The notes below the pieces were generated by a model. It searched no databases. It was given only the letters and a program-made list of their open reading frames with translations, and was not told the origin of the DNA. Positions 7,209 to 14,172 of a stretch of 19,951 nucleotides of DNA are shown here, in pieces (position 1 is the stretch's first letter; each line of letters starts with the position of its first letter). A program made the position numbers and the translations under genes. Source of the stretch: FLUQ01 sp031551515. Lineage in GTDB: Bacteria; Desulfobacterota; Desulfovibrionia; Desulfovibrionales; Desulfovibrionaceae. Location of the stretch: NCBI GenBank assembly GCA_031551515.1, contig JAVBNL010000065.1, positions 1-19,951 on the forward strand, written 5' to 3'.

Positions 7209-7253
7209 ATGCGCCTCACACCCAATTCTTTACAAAACCGTTTTCGGTCATGA
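7209..7253 (+). CDS. Possible 14-residue frame coupled to mutY
   Basis: ATG 7209 is preceded by AAGG (7197-7200) at an 8-base spacing. The frame encodes 14 residues (MRLTPNSLQNRFRS), and its TGA (7251-7253) overlaps the mutY ATG (7250-7252) as ATGA. mutY has no recognisable Shine-Dalgarno of its own, so termination-reinitiation is a reasonable idea. No homology is recognised. Confidence 0.22.
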   Translation: MRLTPNSLQNRFRS

Positions 7254-8377
7254 GCGAACCTCTCTTTAAATTAAACGCGAAAAGCCGCAAGGCCTTTGCC
7301 CGAACGCTGCTGGCCTGGTTCGAAAAAAACGCCCGGCCACTGCCTTGGCGAACGGATTACGCCCCCTATGCCGTCTGGATATCTGAAATCATGCTGCAGC
7401 AGACCCAGATGGAACGGGGCGTGGCCTATTTTGAGCGCTGGATGCGCGCCTTTCCCACTGTGGCCCATGTGGCGGAGGCTTCGGAAGAAGCCGTGCTCAA
7501 AGCCTGGGAGGGGCTGGGCTATTACAGCCGGGCGCGCAACCTGCACGCGGCAGCCAAACGGATCATATCCACGCACGGCGGCGAATTCCCCGCGGATATC
7601 GAGTCCATCCGCGCGCTGCCCGGCGTCGGGGAGTACACGGCCGGGGCCATAGCCTCCATCGCCTTCAACCGGCCGGAAGCGGCCGTCGACGCCAACGTGC
7701 TGCGTCTTTTCTCCCGCCTGTGCGACATTGACGTGCCCTTGGACCAGGCCGGGGTCAAAGACTTCGTGCGCGCAACCGTAAGCGGCCTCATGCCCGAGGG
7801 CAAAGCCAGGGAATTCACCCAGGCGTTGATGGAATTCGGCGCGCTGGCCTGCTCCAAAACGCCCCGCTGCGCCGATTGCCCGCTGGTTCCCTATTGCGAA
7901 GCGTACCGCCTGGGCACCGTGGCCAAGCGCCCCAAAAAGAAACGGCCCGTCAGCTACAGCAACCTTGATGTAGCCACCGGCATCTTGTGGCGCGGCGGTC
8001 GCGTGTTTATTCAGAAACGCCCGCCTTACGGGGTGTGGGCCGGGCTGTGGGAGTTCCCCGGCGGCTGCCTTGAAGACGGCGAAACACCCGAAGAAGCGCT
8101 GGTGCGCGAATTTCTGGAAGAGACCGAGATCGCCGTGGCCATTCGCAGCAAGGTGGCGGTGGTACGCCACAGCTACACCACCTGCCGGGTGGTGATGCAC
8201 GGCTATTTTTGCGATACGGATACGGCCAAAACGCCCGCTGACGCCTCCCCCGTGCTGCACGCGGCAACGGAAGGGCTGTGGGTGACCCCGCCGGAACTTG
8301 CCGCCTTCACCTTTCCCGCCGGGCACCGCAAGCTGATTGAGCTTCTGCGCAAGCAGGGCGGCGAAGGGTTCGCATGA
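7250..8377 (+). CDS. mutY: A/G-specific adenine DNA glycosylase MutY
   Basis: A 375-residue base-excision repair enzyme that removes adenine mispaired with 8-oxoguanine. The helix-hairpin-helix GPD domain is complete: ISEIMLQQTQM with catalytic E46, hairpin LPGVGEYTAG (123-132) and catalytic D147 (AAVDANV). Four cysteines C201-x5-C207-x2-C210-x5-C216 would hold the 4Fe-4S cluster. The C-terminal 8-oxoG-recognition domain resembles Nudix, with a degenerate box (GGCLEDGETPEEALVREFLEETEI, 271-294) in which the family's conserved Gly near the end is Glu, as expected for a binding rather than hydrolysing domain. ATG 7250 is preferred because the core aligns well from there. An in-frame TTG at 7202 would add 16 unconserved residues. 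The stop overlaps the next gene's start (ATGA, 8374-8377). Confidence 0.95.
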   Translation: MSEPLFKLNAKSRKAFARTLLAWFEKNARPLPWRTDYAPYAVWISEIMLQQTQMERGVAYFERWMRAFPTVAHVAEASEEAVLKAWEGLGYYSRARNLHAAAKRIISTHGGEFPADIESIRALPGVGEYTAGAIASIAFNRPEAAVDANVLRLFSRLCDIDVPLDQAGVKDFVRATVSGLMPEGKAREFTQALMEFGALACSKTPRCADCPLVPYCEAYRLGTVAKRPKKKRPVSYSNLDVATGILWRGGRVFIQKRPPYGVWAGLWEFPGGCLEDGETPEEALVREFLEETEIAVAIRSKVAVVRHSYTTCRVVMHGYFCDTDTAKTPADASPVLHAATEGLWVTPPELAAFTFPAGHRKLIELLRKQGGEGFA

Positions 8378-9330
8378 TTCCCGTCATTCTTGCCCGTTGC
8401 GATGCCTACGACCAGGCAGCGCTTGTCCCCTTGGCCGAGCGGCTGCTTGCCGCCGCGAACTTCGCCCCCAAAGCCGGAACGCGCGTGCTGGTCAAACCCA
8501 ACCTGCTGCGTTCCGACGCCAAAGGGCTTATCTGCACCAACGCCCGACTTGTCGCCGCCGTCTGCCGCTATTTACTCGCCTGCGGCTGCCGCGTCAGCAT
8601 AGGCGATTCGCCCGGCTTCGGCAGCGCGCCGGGGGTCGCGCGCTCCATCGGGCTGCAGGAAGCGCTGGCCCATACCTTGGGCGCCATGCCCGGCGGCAAA
8701 GACATTCCCATCCTCACCCTGGATTCCCCGGTCACCAGGCCGCTCGGGCTGGGCGGTTCTATCGCCCTTTCCCGCCACGCTCTGGAGGCGGACCACATCC
8801 TGAACCTGCCGAAAATGAAGGCACACAGCCAGATGCGCATGACGGGCGCGGTGAAAAACCTGTTCGGCTGCGTGCCCGGCGTGCGCAAGGCGGTGCTGCA
8901 CGCCCGCCACGGCGACAAAACGAAAGGGGACGCGGCGCGCTTTCCCGCGTTGATAGCGGACATCATGGCCCATTTGCCGCCCGTGACCTCGCTGCTGGAC
9001 GGCATTGTCGCCATGCACGTCACCGGGCCGTCAAACGGCAAACCATACCCCGCGAACCTGCTGGCCGCATCCGCCTCGCCCGTGGCCCTTGATACGGCCG
9101 TGTACACCCTGATGGGCGTCTCGCCCGACCAAATCCCCCTTTGGCATGAGCTGCAACGCAGAAAGGCCCCCGGCGCGTTCGTTCAACACATCACGCTGAC
9201 CGGGGACCCTGTGAAGTCGTTCGATTTTTCCGGCTTCACTTTGCCGGCCACCCTGATGGACGAAAGTTTCAATCCCCTCCGGCTGCTTAAAAGCACCATC
9301 CGCCGGTTGTGGGCGCGCGCCCGGGGGTGA
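8374..9330 (+). CDS. DUF362 domain protein
   Basis: A 318-residue protein of the DUF362 family. The diagnostic segments are VLVKPNLL (38-45), IGDSPGFG (76-83), and ILNLPKMKAHSQMRMTGAVKNLFGCVPG at about residues 140-170, followed by the small-residue SPVALDTAVY stretch. Many DUF362 proteins have a C-terminal ferredoxin-like domain with cysteine quartets. This one has none and carries the DUF362 domain alone. The molecular function of the family is poorly defined, and a redox or metal-related role is often suggested. The start overlaps the mutY stop by four bases, so the two are co-translated. The stop codon lies in the loop of a strong hairpin (9315-9340). Confidence 0.85.
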   Translation: MIPVILARCDAYDQAALVPLAERLLAAANFAPKAGTRVLVKPNLLRSDAKGLICTNARLVAAVCRYLLACGCRVSIGDSPGFGSAPGVARSIGLQEALAHTLGAMPGGKDIPILTLDSPVTRPLGLGGSIALSRHALEADHILNLPKMKAHSQMRMTGAVKNLFGCVPGVRKAVLHARHGDKTKGDAARFPALIADIMAHLPPVTSLLDGIVAMHVTGPSNGKPYPANLLAASASPVALDTAVYTLMGVSPDQIPLWHELQRRKAPGAFVQHITLTGDPVKSFDFSGFTLPATLMDESFNPLRLLKSTIRRLWARARG

Positions 9331-9340
9331 CCGGGCGCGC
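9315..9340. terminator. Hairpin between convergent DUF362 and dcuC-type genes
   Basis: GCGCGCCCGG (9315-9324) pairs perfectly with CCGGGCGCGC (9331-9340) around the 6-base loop GGGTGA, which contains the DUF362 stop. Neither side has a T-run, so termination is plausible but not textbook. It could serve both converging transcripts. Confidence 0.5.
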
Positions 9341-9348
9341 GGCTATCC

Positions 9349-10719
9349 TTACCCCCCGATCAGCAGGAAGTTGCAAAGCAGCGCGACCACAATGGCCACC
9401 GCCATAGGCAGCAGGGTGCGGCGCACCACCGCCATGGGGCTTATGCCCACAGCGCCCGCGCAGGCGATGACCACGCCGGAAACCGGCGAAAACGCGCGGA
9501 ACAGGCCCCCCGCGAACTGCATGGGGGTCAGCAGCACCGCTATGGACCCGCCCATGCCCTTGGCCACTTCGGGCGCCAAGGACGCGAAGCTGGAAAAGGC
9601 CCCCACGCCGCTGCCGGTCAGGAAGGTCACCAGACCGACGACGCCCATCAGAACGACGGCCATCAGGCCGACGCTGAGCCCCAGGCCCTGGGCGCTGCCC
9701 ACCAGCAGGCTGATCAGTTTCGTGGCCCGCAAACCGGCGGCGAACATTTCAGCGGCGATAATCAGCGCCACGATGGAACCGAACATGGTGCCCATGCTTT
9801 TGAGCATGCTCATTGCGTCGCCGAGCACCTTGCGCGGGTCGCGCCAGCGAACCAGCTCGACAATGACCGCCACCAGCCAGACCAGCATCAGGGCGGCCAC
9901 GGTATCAAGCTTGACGGCTTTATAGACCAGCGGGCTGAAAATCACCAAGAGCGCCACGGGCAGCACGGGAAAAAGCGCATACAGGGCCGGGGCGTCTTTG
10001 ATCTCTTTCTTTTTGGCGCCGTTGGCCGTTTCATACACATCGTCGTTTTTGCCGTCATAATAGCGCTGCACAAAAAAGTGCGTCACGGCCGCCGCGGCTA
10101 TGGCCGGCACGGCCACGGGCAACTGACACTGCACGAAATACATGACCGGCTCCATGCCCGCCGTCTTGGCCGCCAGAATGGCGGTGCCGGTGGCCGGGCC
10201 CATGGGCAGGCCGCTGCAGGTGGCGATCACGGCCACAGCCGCCGCCGGCGAGATGCCCACACTGACCAGAATGGGATAGAGCAGCACCAGAAGGAGCATG
10301 GCCAGCCCGGCGGCGCTGGGTATGACCATGAACAGGATCTGGCCCAGAACGTAGGCCAGGCACATCACCAAATAAGGTTGCTTCACATATTTCAACGGGT
10401 GTGAAGCGAGGCGCACCAAGGCGTTGGCCGCGCCGATGTTCTCCATATAGGTGGCGAAGCCCCCGGCGGTCATAATGATGAACCCCACGCCTGAAAGTTG
10501 GCGGGACGAAATATTCTGCAACAGGGCGAACACGTCGAACAGGGCGAAACCCGAGGACGTGACGCCTTTGGGCAGAAAAGAAACCCCGCAGGCCATGGCC
10601 GCCAGCAGCATGGCGATGCCCGCGAAAAGCAGCACCATGACGGTCTGATAGCCTTTGACCAAAAAATACCCGGCGCAGATGGTAAGCAGAATGCCTATGT
10701 ACGGAAGCATGGCCGACAT
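9349..10719 (-). CDS. DcuC-family anaerobic C4-dicarboxylate-type transporter
   Basis: A 456-residue integral membrane protein with about 12 hydrophobic helices and the length of E. coli DcuC (about 460). Family features include FIIMTAGGFATYMENIGAANALVRLAS, helix-breaking small-residue motifs such as SGLPMGPATGTAILAA and TGSGVGAFSSFASLAPE, and the C-terminal FSPVSGVVIACAGAVGISPMAVVRRTLLPM. DcuC proteins move succinate, fumarate or malate, usually by exchange. Close relatives move other acids or peptidic compounds, so the substrate here is open. The gene is 30 bases downstream of the M20 peptidase gene on the same strand, with GGAGAA in front of the ATG. This implies one operon and a substrate shared with the peptidase. 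Confidence 0.85.
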   Translation of the reverse strand: MSAMLPYIGILLTICAGYFLVKGYQTVMVLLFAGIAMLLAAMACGVSFLPKGVTSSGFALFDVFALLQNISSRQLSGVGFIIMTAGGFATYMENIGAANALVRLASHPLKYVKQPYLVMCLAYVLGQILFMVIPSAAGLAMLLLVLLYPILVSVGISPAAAVAVIATCSGLPMGPATGTAILAAKTAGMEPVMYFVQCQLPVAVPAIAAAAVTHFFVQRYYDGKNDDVYETANGAKKKEIKDAPALYALFPVLPVALLVIFSPLVYKAVKLDTVAALMLVWLVAVIVELVRWRDPRKVLGDAMSMLKSMGTMFGSIVALIIAAEMFAAGLRATKLISLLVGSAQGLGLSVGLMAVVLMGVVGLVTFLTGSGVGAFSSFASLAPEVAKGMGGSIAVLLTPMQFAGGLFRAFSPVSGVVIACAGAVGISPMAVVRRTLLPMAVAIVVALLCNFLLIGG

Positions 10720-10749
10720 CGTATTCTCCTTGAAGGGGTTGTCCGCCGG

Positions 10750-11874
10750 TTAAACCTTGGCGGCGGGAAAGGTTCTGACGATCTCTTTGAATACTTCAAA
10801 GCGTGGTTCAAGTTGCGCCATATCCAAAAATTCTTTTTCCGTATGCATGCCGCCGCCAACGGGACCGAGGCCGCACAGCGTCGGCTTGCCCATGCCGCTG
10901 GCGAAAGAGGCGTCTGACCCGCCCCCGGCGAAAGCCCAGGTAACAGCGATGCCGTGCTTTTTGCCGATCTCTTCGGCAAGACCGCACAGCACATCGGTTT
11001 TTTCATTGGGCACCATGGGCGGCCGGGTAATGCCGCCGGTCATGCTGACGCCCGCTTTGGGGTTGAACGGCCCCTGCGCGCGCACGCGCGCATCCACTTC
11101 CAGCGAATCGGCCTGGGTTGCGGTGCGAATATCAACGCGCAACTCCGCGCTGTCGGGAATGGCGTTCACGCTGATCCCGCCCTTGATCATGCCGGGGTTG
11201 ACGGTGATGCCTTTTTCCGGCGCTTCGAGCGATTTGAAGAACAGAACCCAGTTGGCCAGTTCGGTGACGGCGCAAACCCCGTCTTGCGGGTTGTTGCCCG
11301 CATGGGCCGCAACGCCGGTAAACTTCACGGTGTACCGCAAAATGCCCTTGCGCTGGCGAATGAACGCCCCGTTCGCCCTGGCCGGTTCGGAAGAAAACAC
11401 GACCTTGCTCTGGGCGGAAAGGCCTTCGATGACCGAACGGGTGTTGGGGCAGCTTATCTCGTGCTCTCCGTTAAAAAACACGCCCACGTTGCCGGTGAGA
11501 GCTTTTTCAGCCACAAGCTGTTCCAGCGCGTAGAGCGTAAAAAGACAGCCCGATTTCATATCGGCCACGCCAGGCCCGCGCAGGCGGTCGCCTTCAATGG
11601 TGAAAGGACGCTTTGCCGCCTCCCCCGCGGGAAAAACAGTATCCACATGGCACAAGATCAGCAGGTCAAAGTTATGGTCCGCGCTCTGCGCGCAAAGCAC
11701 GCTTTTGCCCAGCGTTTCCGGAGCGGGATCATACCAGGTGCTTTGAAAGCCCAGTTTGGCGAAACGCTCGGCAAACCATTCCGCTACGAAAGTAACACCA
11801 TCTTTGACGTATGAACCGCTGTCAATATTGACTAAGCATTCAAGATCACTTAAAAAACGTTGTTTGTCGAACAT
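10750..11874 (-). CDS. M20-family metallopeptidase (carboxypeptidase G2-like)
   Basis: A 374-residue cytoplasmic hydrolase with no signal peptide. M20 metal and active-site landmarks are H76 and D78 (LCHVDTV), D105 (GPGVADMKSG), E139, E163 (SSEPAR) and H344 (GGGMHTEKEF). The lid/dimerisation domain carries GVAAHAGNNPQDG (188-200). Carboxypeptidase G2-like members release C-terminal glutamate or cleave N-acyl amino acids. The usual Asp-Glu-Glu triad reads Glu-His-Glu here (137-139), placing His at the general-base position. ATG 11874 is chosen because AGGAGG ends 4 bases upstream. The frame is open much further, to 12564, but that stretch is antisense to the regulator gene. It is divergent from the RpiR gene and co-directional with the transporter gene. 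Confidence 0.87.
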   Translation of the reverse strand: MFDKQRFLSDLECLVNIDSGSYVKDGVTFVAEWFAERFAKLGFQSTWYDPAPETLGKSVLCAQSADHNFDLLILCHVDTVFPAGEAAKRPFTIEGDRLRGPGVADMKSGCLFTLYALEQLVAEKALTGNVGVFFNGEHEISCPNTRSVIEGLSAQSKVVFSSEPARANGAFIRQRKGILRYTVKFTGVAAHAGNNPQDGVCAVTELANWVLFFKSLEAPEKGITVNPGMIKGGISVNAIPDSAELRVDIRTATQADSLEVDARVRAQGPFNPKAGVSMTGGITRPPMVPNEKTDVLCGLAEEIGKKHGIAVTWAFAGGGSDASFASGMGKPTLCGLGPVGGGMHTEKEFLDMAQLEPRFEVFKEIVRTFPAAKV

Positions 11875-11890
11875 ACGGCCTCCTGCCATA

Positions 11891-11959
11891 AGTAACAAAT
11901 GTTCGTCCAATATGTTATAAAAGTAACATGATAGAATTTTTATGTCAACTAAAGTAACA
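11891..11959. repeat. Three AGTAACA direct repeats at exact 31-base spacing (candidate operator array)
   Basis: AGTAACA occurs at 11891-11897, 11922-11928 and 11953-11959. Both intervals are exactly 31 bases, about three helical turns, so all three sites face the same side of DNA. The middle copy is also half of an inverted repeat, ATGTTA (11912-11917) to TAACAT (11924-11929), with six bases between. The array fills the control region between the peptidase and RpiR genes. The divergently encoded RpiR-type protein is the obvious candidate binder. Confidence 0.65.
11920..11948 (-). promoter_or_regulatory. Candidate sigma-70 promoter of the M20-dcuC operon
   Basis: On the minus strand a perfect -35 box TTGACA (plus-strand 11943-11948) is followed, after 17 bases, by TACTTT (11920-11925), a poor -10 box. 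The -10 region coincides with the middle AGTAACA copy, so a bound regulator would block it. The predicted start is near 11913, about 39 bases before ATG 11874. Confidence 0.45.
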
Positions 11960-12030
11960 TTACTATCGAACCACCGTTGCGGCGCATTGCCGTACCGGGT
12001 ATGGTGCGCGCAGGCAACGAGGTGCCTCAG

Positions 12031-12897
12031 ATGGAAAAGGACGGGACACTGCTTTACAGGCTCGCGCGATTGCGGGACCTGACCGCCAGCGAAAGCACGC
12101 TGGCGTTGTATCTTGAGGGCAATTTCCCCCAGGTGGCCTTTGCCAACCTGGAGGAAATGAGCAACCGCAACAATGTCAGCAAAGCTACGGTAACGCGCTT
12201 CGCCCGCCGCCTGGGCTATGCCGATTTTCGTGATTTCAGCAGGGCGCTGAAAGAAGAGGTGACGCAGAACTTTGACCTGCCCTTCGACCGCACGGCCATG
12301 AGTATGGAACAAGAGCCCTCGGCCACGCCGGGAGATATTCTGCGGCAGCATCTGGAAGTGGGCAAAGTCAACTTGCAGCGCACGCTTGAGCAGATAGACA
12401 CAGCCACCTTCGCCAGCGTTCTGGGCCTGATCAGCGACCCGAAACGCAAGCTGTATCTTATGTCTGTGGCCACGGGCCGCACCCTGCTCAATTATTTCTA
12501 CCTGCTGGCCAAATACCATCGCGGCAACATCAGTATGCTGGAAGGCCCGGACAGGCTCGCCCACGAAATCATCGACGCGACGCCCTCATCCGTGCTTTTG
12601 GCGACGGCCTTTGACCGCCACCCCACGGTTACCCTCTCCGTACTGCGGCATTTCCACGCCATGGGCTGCGAAACTATTTTGCTCAGCAACCGCCGCAGCA
12701 GTCCCCTTTTGAAATACGCCCGGCACACCCTGTTCGTGCACACCGAAGCCGAAACCATTTTCAAAAGCCGGGGATCCATGCTGGTTCTGCTTGAAGCGCT
12801 GATCTCCGGCATGGGCGCACGGCTGCAATCGGGCAAGGGGCCGCGGTTTCGCGAGATGGAACGCCTGCGGGACGAATTCAGCTATATCAAGGGATAA
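12031..12897 (+). CDS. RpiR/MurR-family transcriptional regulator
   Basis: A 288-residue regulator with the two-domain RpiR architecture. An N-terminal winged HTH_6 domain (about 1-75; core MSNRNNVSKATVTRFARRLGYADFRDFSRAL) is followed by a SIS domain (about 125-262) that in relatives binds phosphorylated sugars or other acids. The SIS ligand loop is atypical (MSVATGRTLLNYF instead of a glycine/serine-rich loop), so a phosphosugar ligand is not assured. ATG 12031 is chosen for GAGGTG (12019-12024) six bases upstream; starts at 11977 or 12001 lack this. The gene is divergent from M20-dcuC and probably controls it and itself through the AGTAACA array. The cyclase gene follows after 11 bases. Confidence 0.88.
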   Translation: MEKDGTLLYRLARLRDLTASESTLALYLEGNFPQVAFANLEEMSNRNNVSKATVTRFARRLGYADFRDFSRALKEEVTQNFDLPFDRTAMSMEQEPSATPGDILRQHLEVGKVNLQRTLEQIDTATFASVLGLISDPKRKLYLMSVATGRTLLNYFYLLAKYHRGNISMLEGPDRLAHEIIDATPSSVLLATAFDRHPTVTLSVLRHFHAMGCETILLSNRRSSPLLKYARHTLFVHTEAETIFKSRGSMLVLLEALISGMGARLQSGKGPRFREMERLRDEFSYIKG

Positions 12898-12908
12898 CGA
12901 AACTCCTC

Positions 12909-14096
12909 ATGACTGACCACGCCGCCGCATCCCTTTTGCTTCGCCTTCGGGCCGTCTTTTCGCCGCGAATCGACGCGGAAAGCTTCAGCGACCCCGCGCA
13001 GGGCCAGTCTTTCGTCACCAACTCTACGGTGCTTTCTTGCTGCGCGCTTTCCATGCTGCTCTTGATGATCGTCGTGAACATCCTCGAAAAACGCTACGGC
13101 ATGTGCCTGCCCTTGGGGCTTACCGCCGGAGTGTGCCTGTTCAGCCTTGTTTTCGGCCGCACCCCGCGCCTGAGCCTGACGGGGCTGGTGGGCATGTCGT
13201 TCGCCTTCATGGGGCTTGCCGCCTATCTACTTTTCAGCTACCCGCTCAGCAGCCATTCCAAGCTGTTCTGGATACTGCTCTTCCCTCCCATGCTCATGCT
13301 CTGTCTGGGGCTGCGCTACGGCACGCTGCTATTTTGCATCCTGCTCACGTTCATGTGCATGAGCCTGTTCGGGCCCTTCAGCCCCTATCTGACCTATGAC
13401 TACCCCTTTGGCCTGCGCGTGCGATTCGTCGCGGCGCTGTGCGGCACCTGGCTTTTTTCCGCCCTGGCGGAATATTCGCGCCACCGCACGCAAACCTTGC
13501 TCAAGCAGCTTCTGGAACGGCTGGAACGCGATTCGCTGACCGACCCGCTCACGGGCCTGGGCAACCGCCGGGATTTTCAAATGTTTTTTGACTGGGCCCA
13601 AGCAAAGTCGGCTCGCGAAGGCAACGCTTTTTCTCTGGTTATGATCGACATTGACCACTTCAAGGCTATCAATGACCGTTACGGCCACGATGTAGGGGAT
13701 GCGGTTCTCAGGCACACCGCCAAGACCATGGCCGCCCGCATGCGTGGCGGCGACAGGCTCTTTCGCTGGGGCGGCGAAGAATTCATTGCGCTTATGCCCG
13801 AAACGTATTCCGCCGAAGCCCACGCCGCCGCCGAACGGCTGCGCTGCGGCATAGAAGAAAGCACGTTCACGCAAGGCGCCCTGAGCCTGACCTATACCAT
13901 CAGCCTGGGCGTTTACTGCGGCCATGAAAAAGAAGCGATCAAAGAGCAGCTTGAACAGGTGGACGCCCTGCTTTACAAGGCCAAGCGCAAAGGGCGCAAC
14001 CAGGTGCAAAGCCTTTTGACCACGGGCAAAGAGCGCATATTGCCTCTGGACGGCCTGAGTCGCCCGGCAACGCGGAGCCATGCCTCAGAGGATTAG
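12909..14096 (+). CDS. Membrane-bound diguanylate cyclase (GGDEF)
   Basis: A 395-residue protein with five or six hydrophobic segments between about residues 40 and 188, then a linker (RTQTLLKQLLERLERDSL) and a complete GGDEF domain (about 205-370). The domain starts at DPLTGLGNRR (212-221), has the metal-binding DIDHFK (247-252), and carries the active-site loop as GGEEF (288-292). R279-x2-D282 lies five residues before this loop, which is the inhibitory c-di-GMP site, so product feedback is expected. The N-terminal membrane region is not a recognised sensor domain. The gene lies 11 bases after the RpiR gene with a weak Shine-Dalgarno, implying one operon. It ends just before a terminator. 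Active synthesis of c-di-GMP is inferred from intact motifs. Confidence 0.9.
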   Translation: MTDHAAASLLLRLRAVFSPRIDAESFSDPAQGQSFVTNSTVLSCCALSMLLLMIVVNILEKRYGMCLPLGLTAGVCLFSLVFGRTPRLSLTGLVGMSFAFMGLAAYLLFSYPLSSHSKLFWILLFPPMLMLCLGLRYGTLLFCILLTFMCMSLFGPFSPYLTYDYPFGLRVRFVAALCGTWLFSALAEYSRHRTQTLLKQLLERLERDSLTDPLTGLGNRRDFQMFFDWAQAKSAREGNAFSLVMIDIDHFKAINDRYGHDVGDAVLRHTAKTMAARMRGGDRLFRWGGEEFIALMPETYSAEAHAAAERLRCGIEESTFTQGALSLTYTISLGVYCGHEKEAIKEQLEQVDALLYKAKRKGRNQVQSLLTTGKERILPLDGLSRPATRSHASED

Positions 14097-14117
14097 ACGC
14101 TCTGACCCCGCGCAAAC

Positions 14118-14158
14118 AGAAGGCCCGCCGCGCATTGCGCGGCGGGCCTTCTCCTTTT
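14118..14158. terminator. Strong hairpin terminator shared by converging cyclase and glmS genes
   Basis: A perfect 16-bp stem (14118-14133 with 14137-14152) with loop ATT is followed on the plus strand by CCTTTT. It lies 21 bases past the cyclase stop and 20 bases past the glmS stop on the other strand. The plus-strand tail is the better one. The minus-strand tail is TGTTTG. Confidence 0.8.
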
Positions 14159-14172
14159 CGGTACAAATCCGG

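Noticed and set aside
7028..7225. 5' extension of the CotH-like frame to 636 residues
   Set aside because: It crosses the 22-base palindrome and the tiny frames before mutY, has no protein-like character, and would place the signal anchor about 80 residues inside.
11875..12564. 5' extension of the M20 peptidase frame to 604 residues
   Set aside because: It is antisense to the RpiR gene and passes through the promoter/operator region. A perfect AGGAGG precedes the ATG at 11874.
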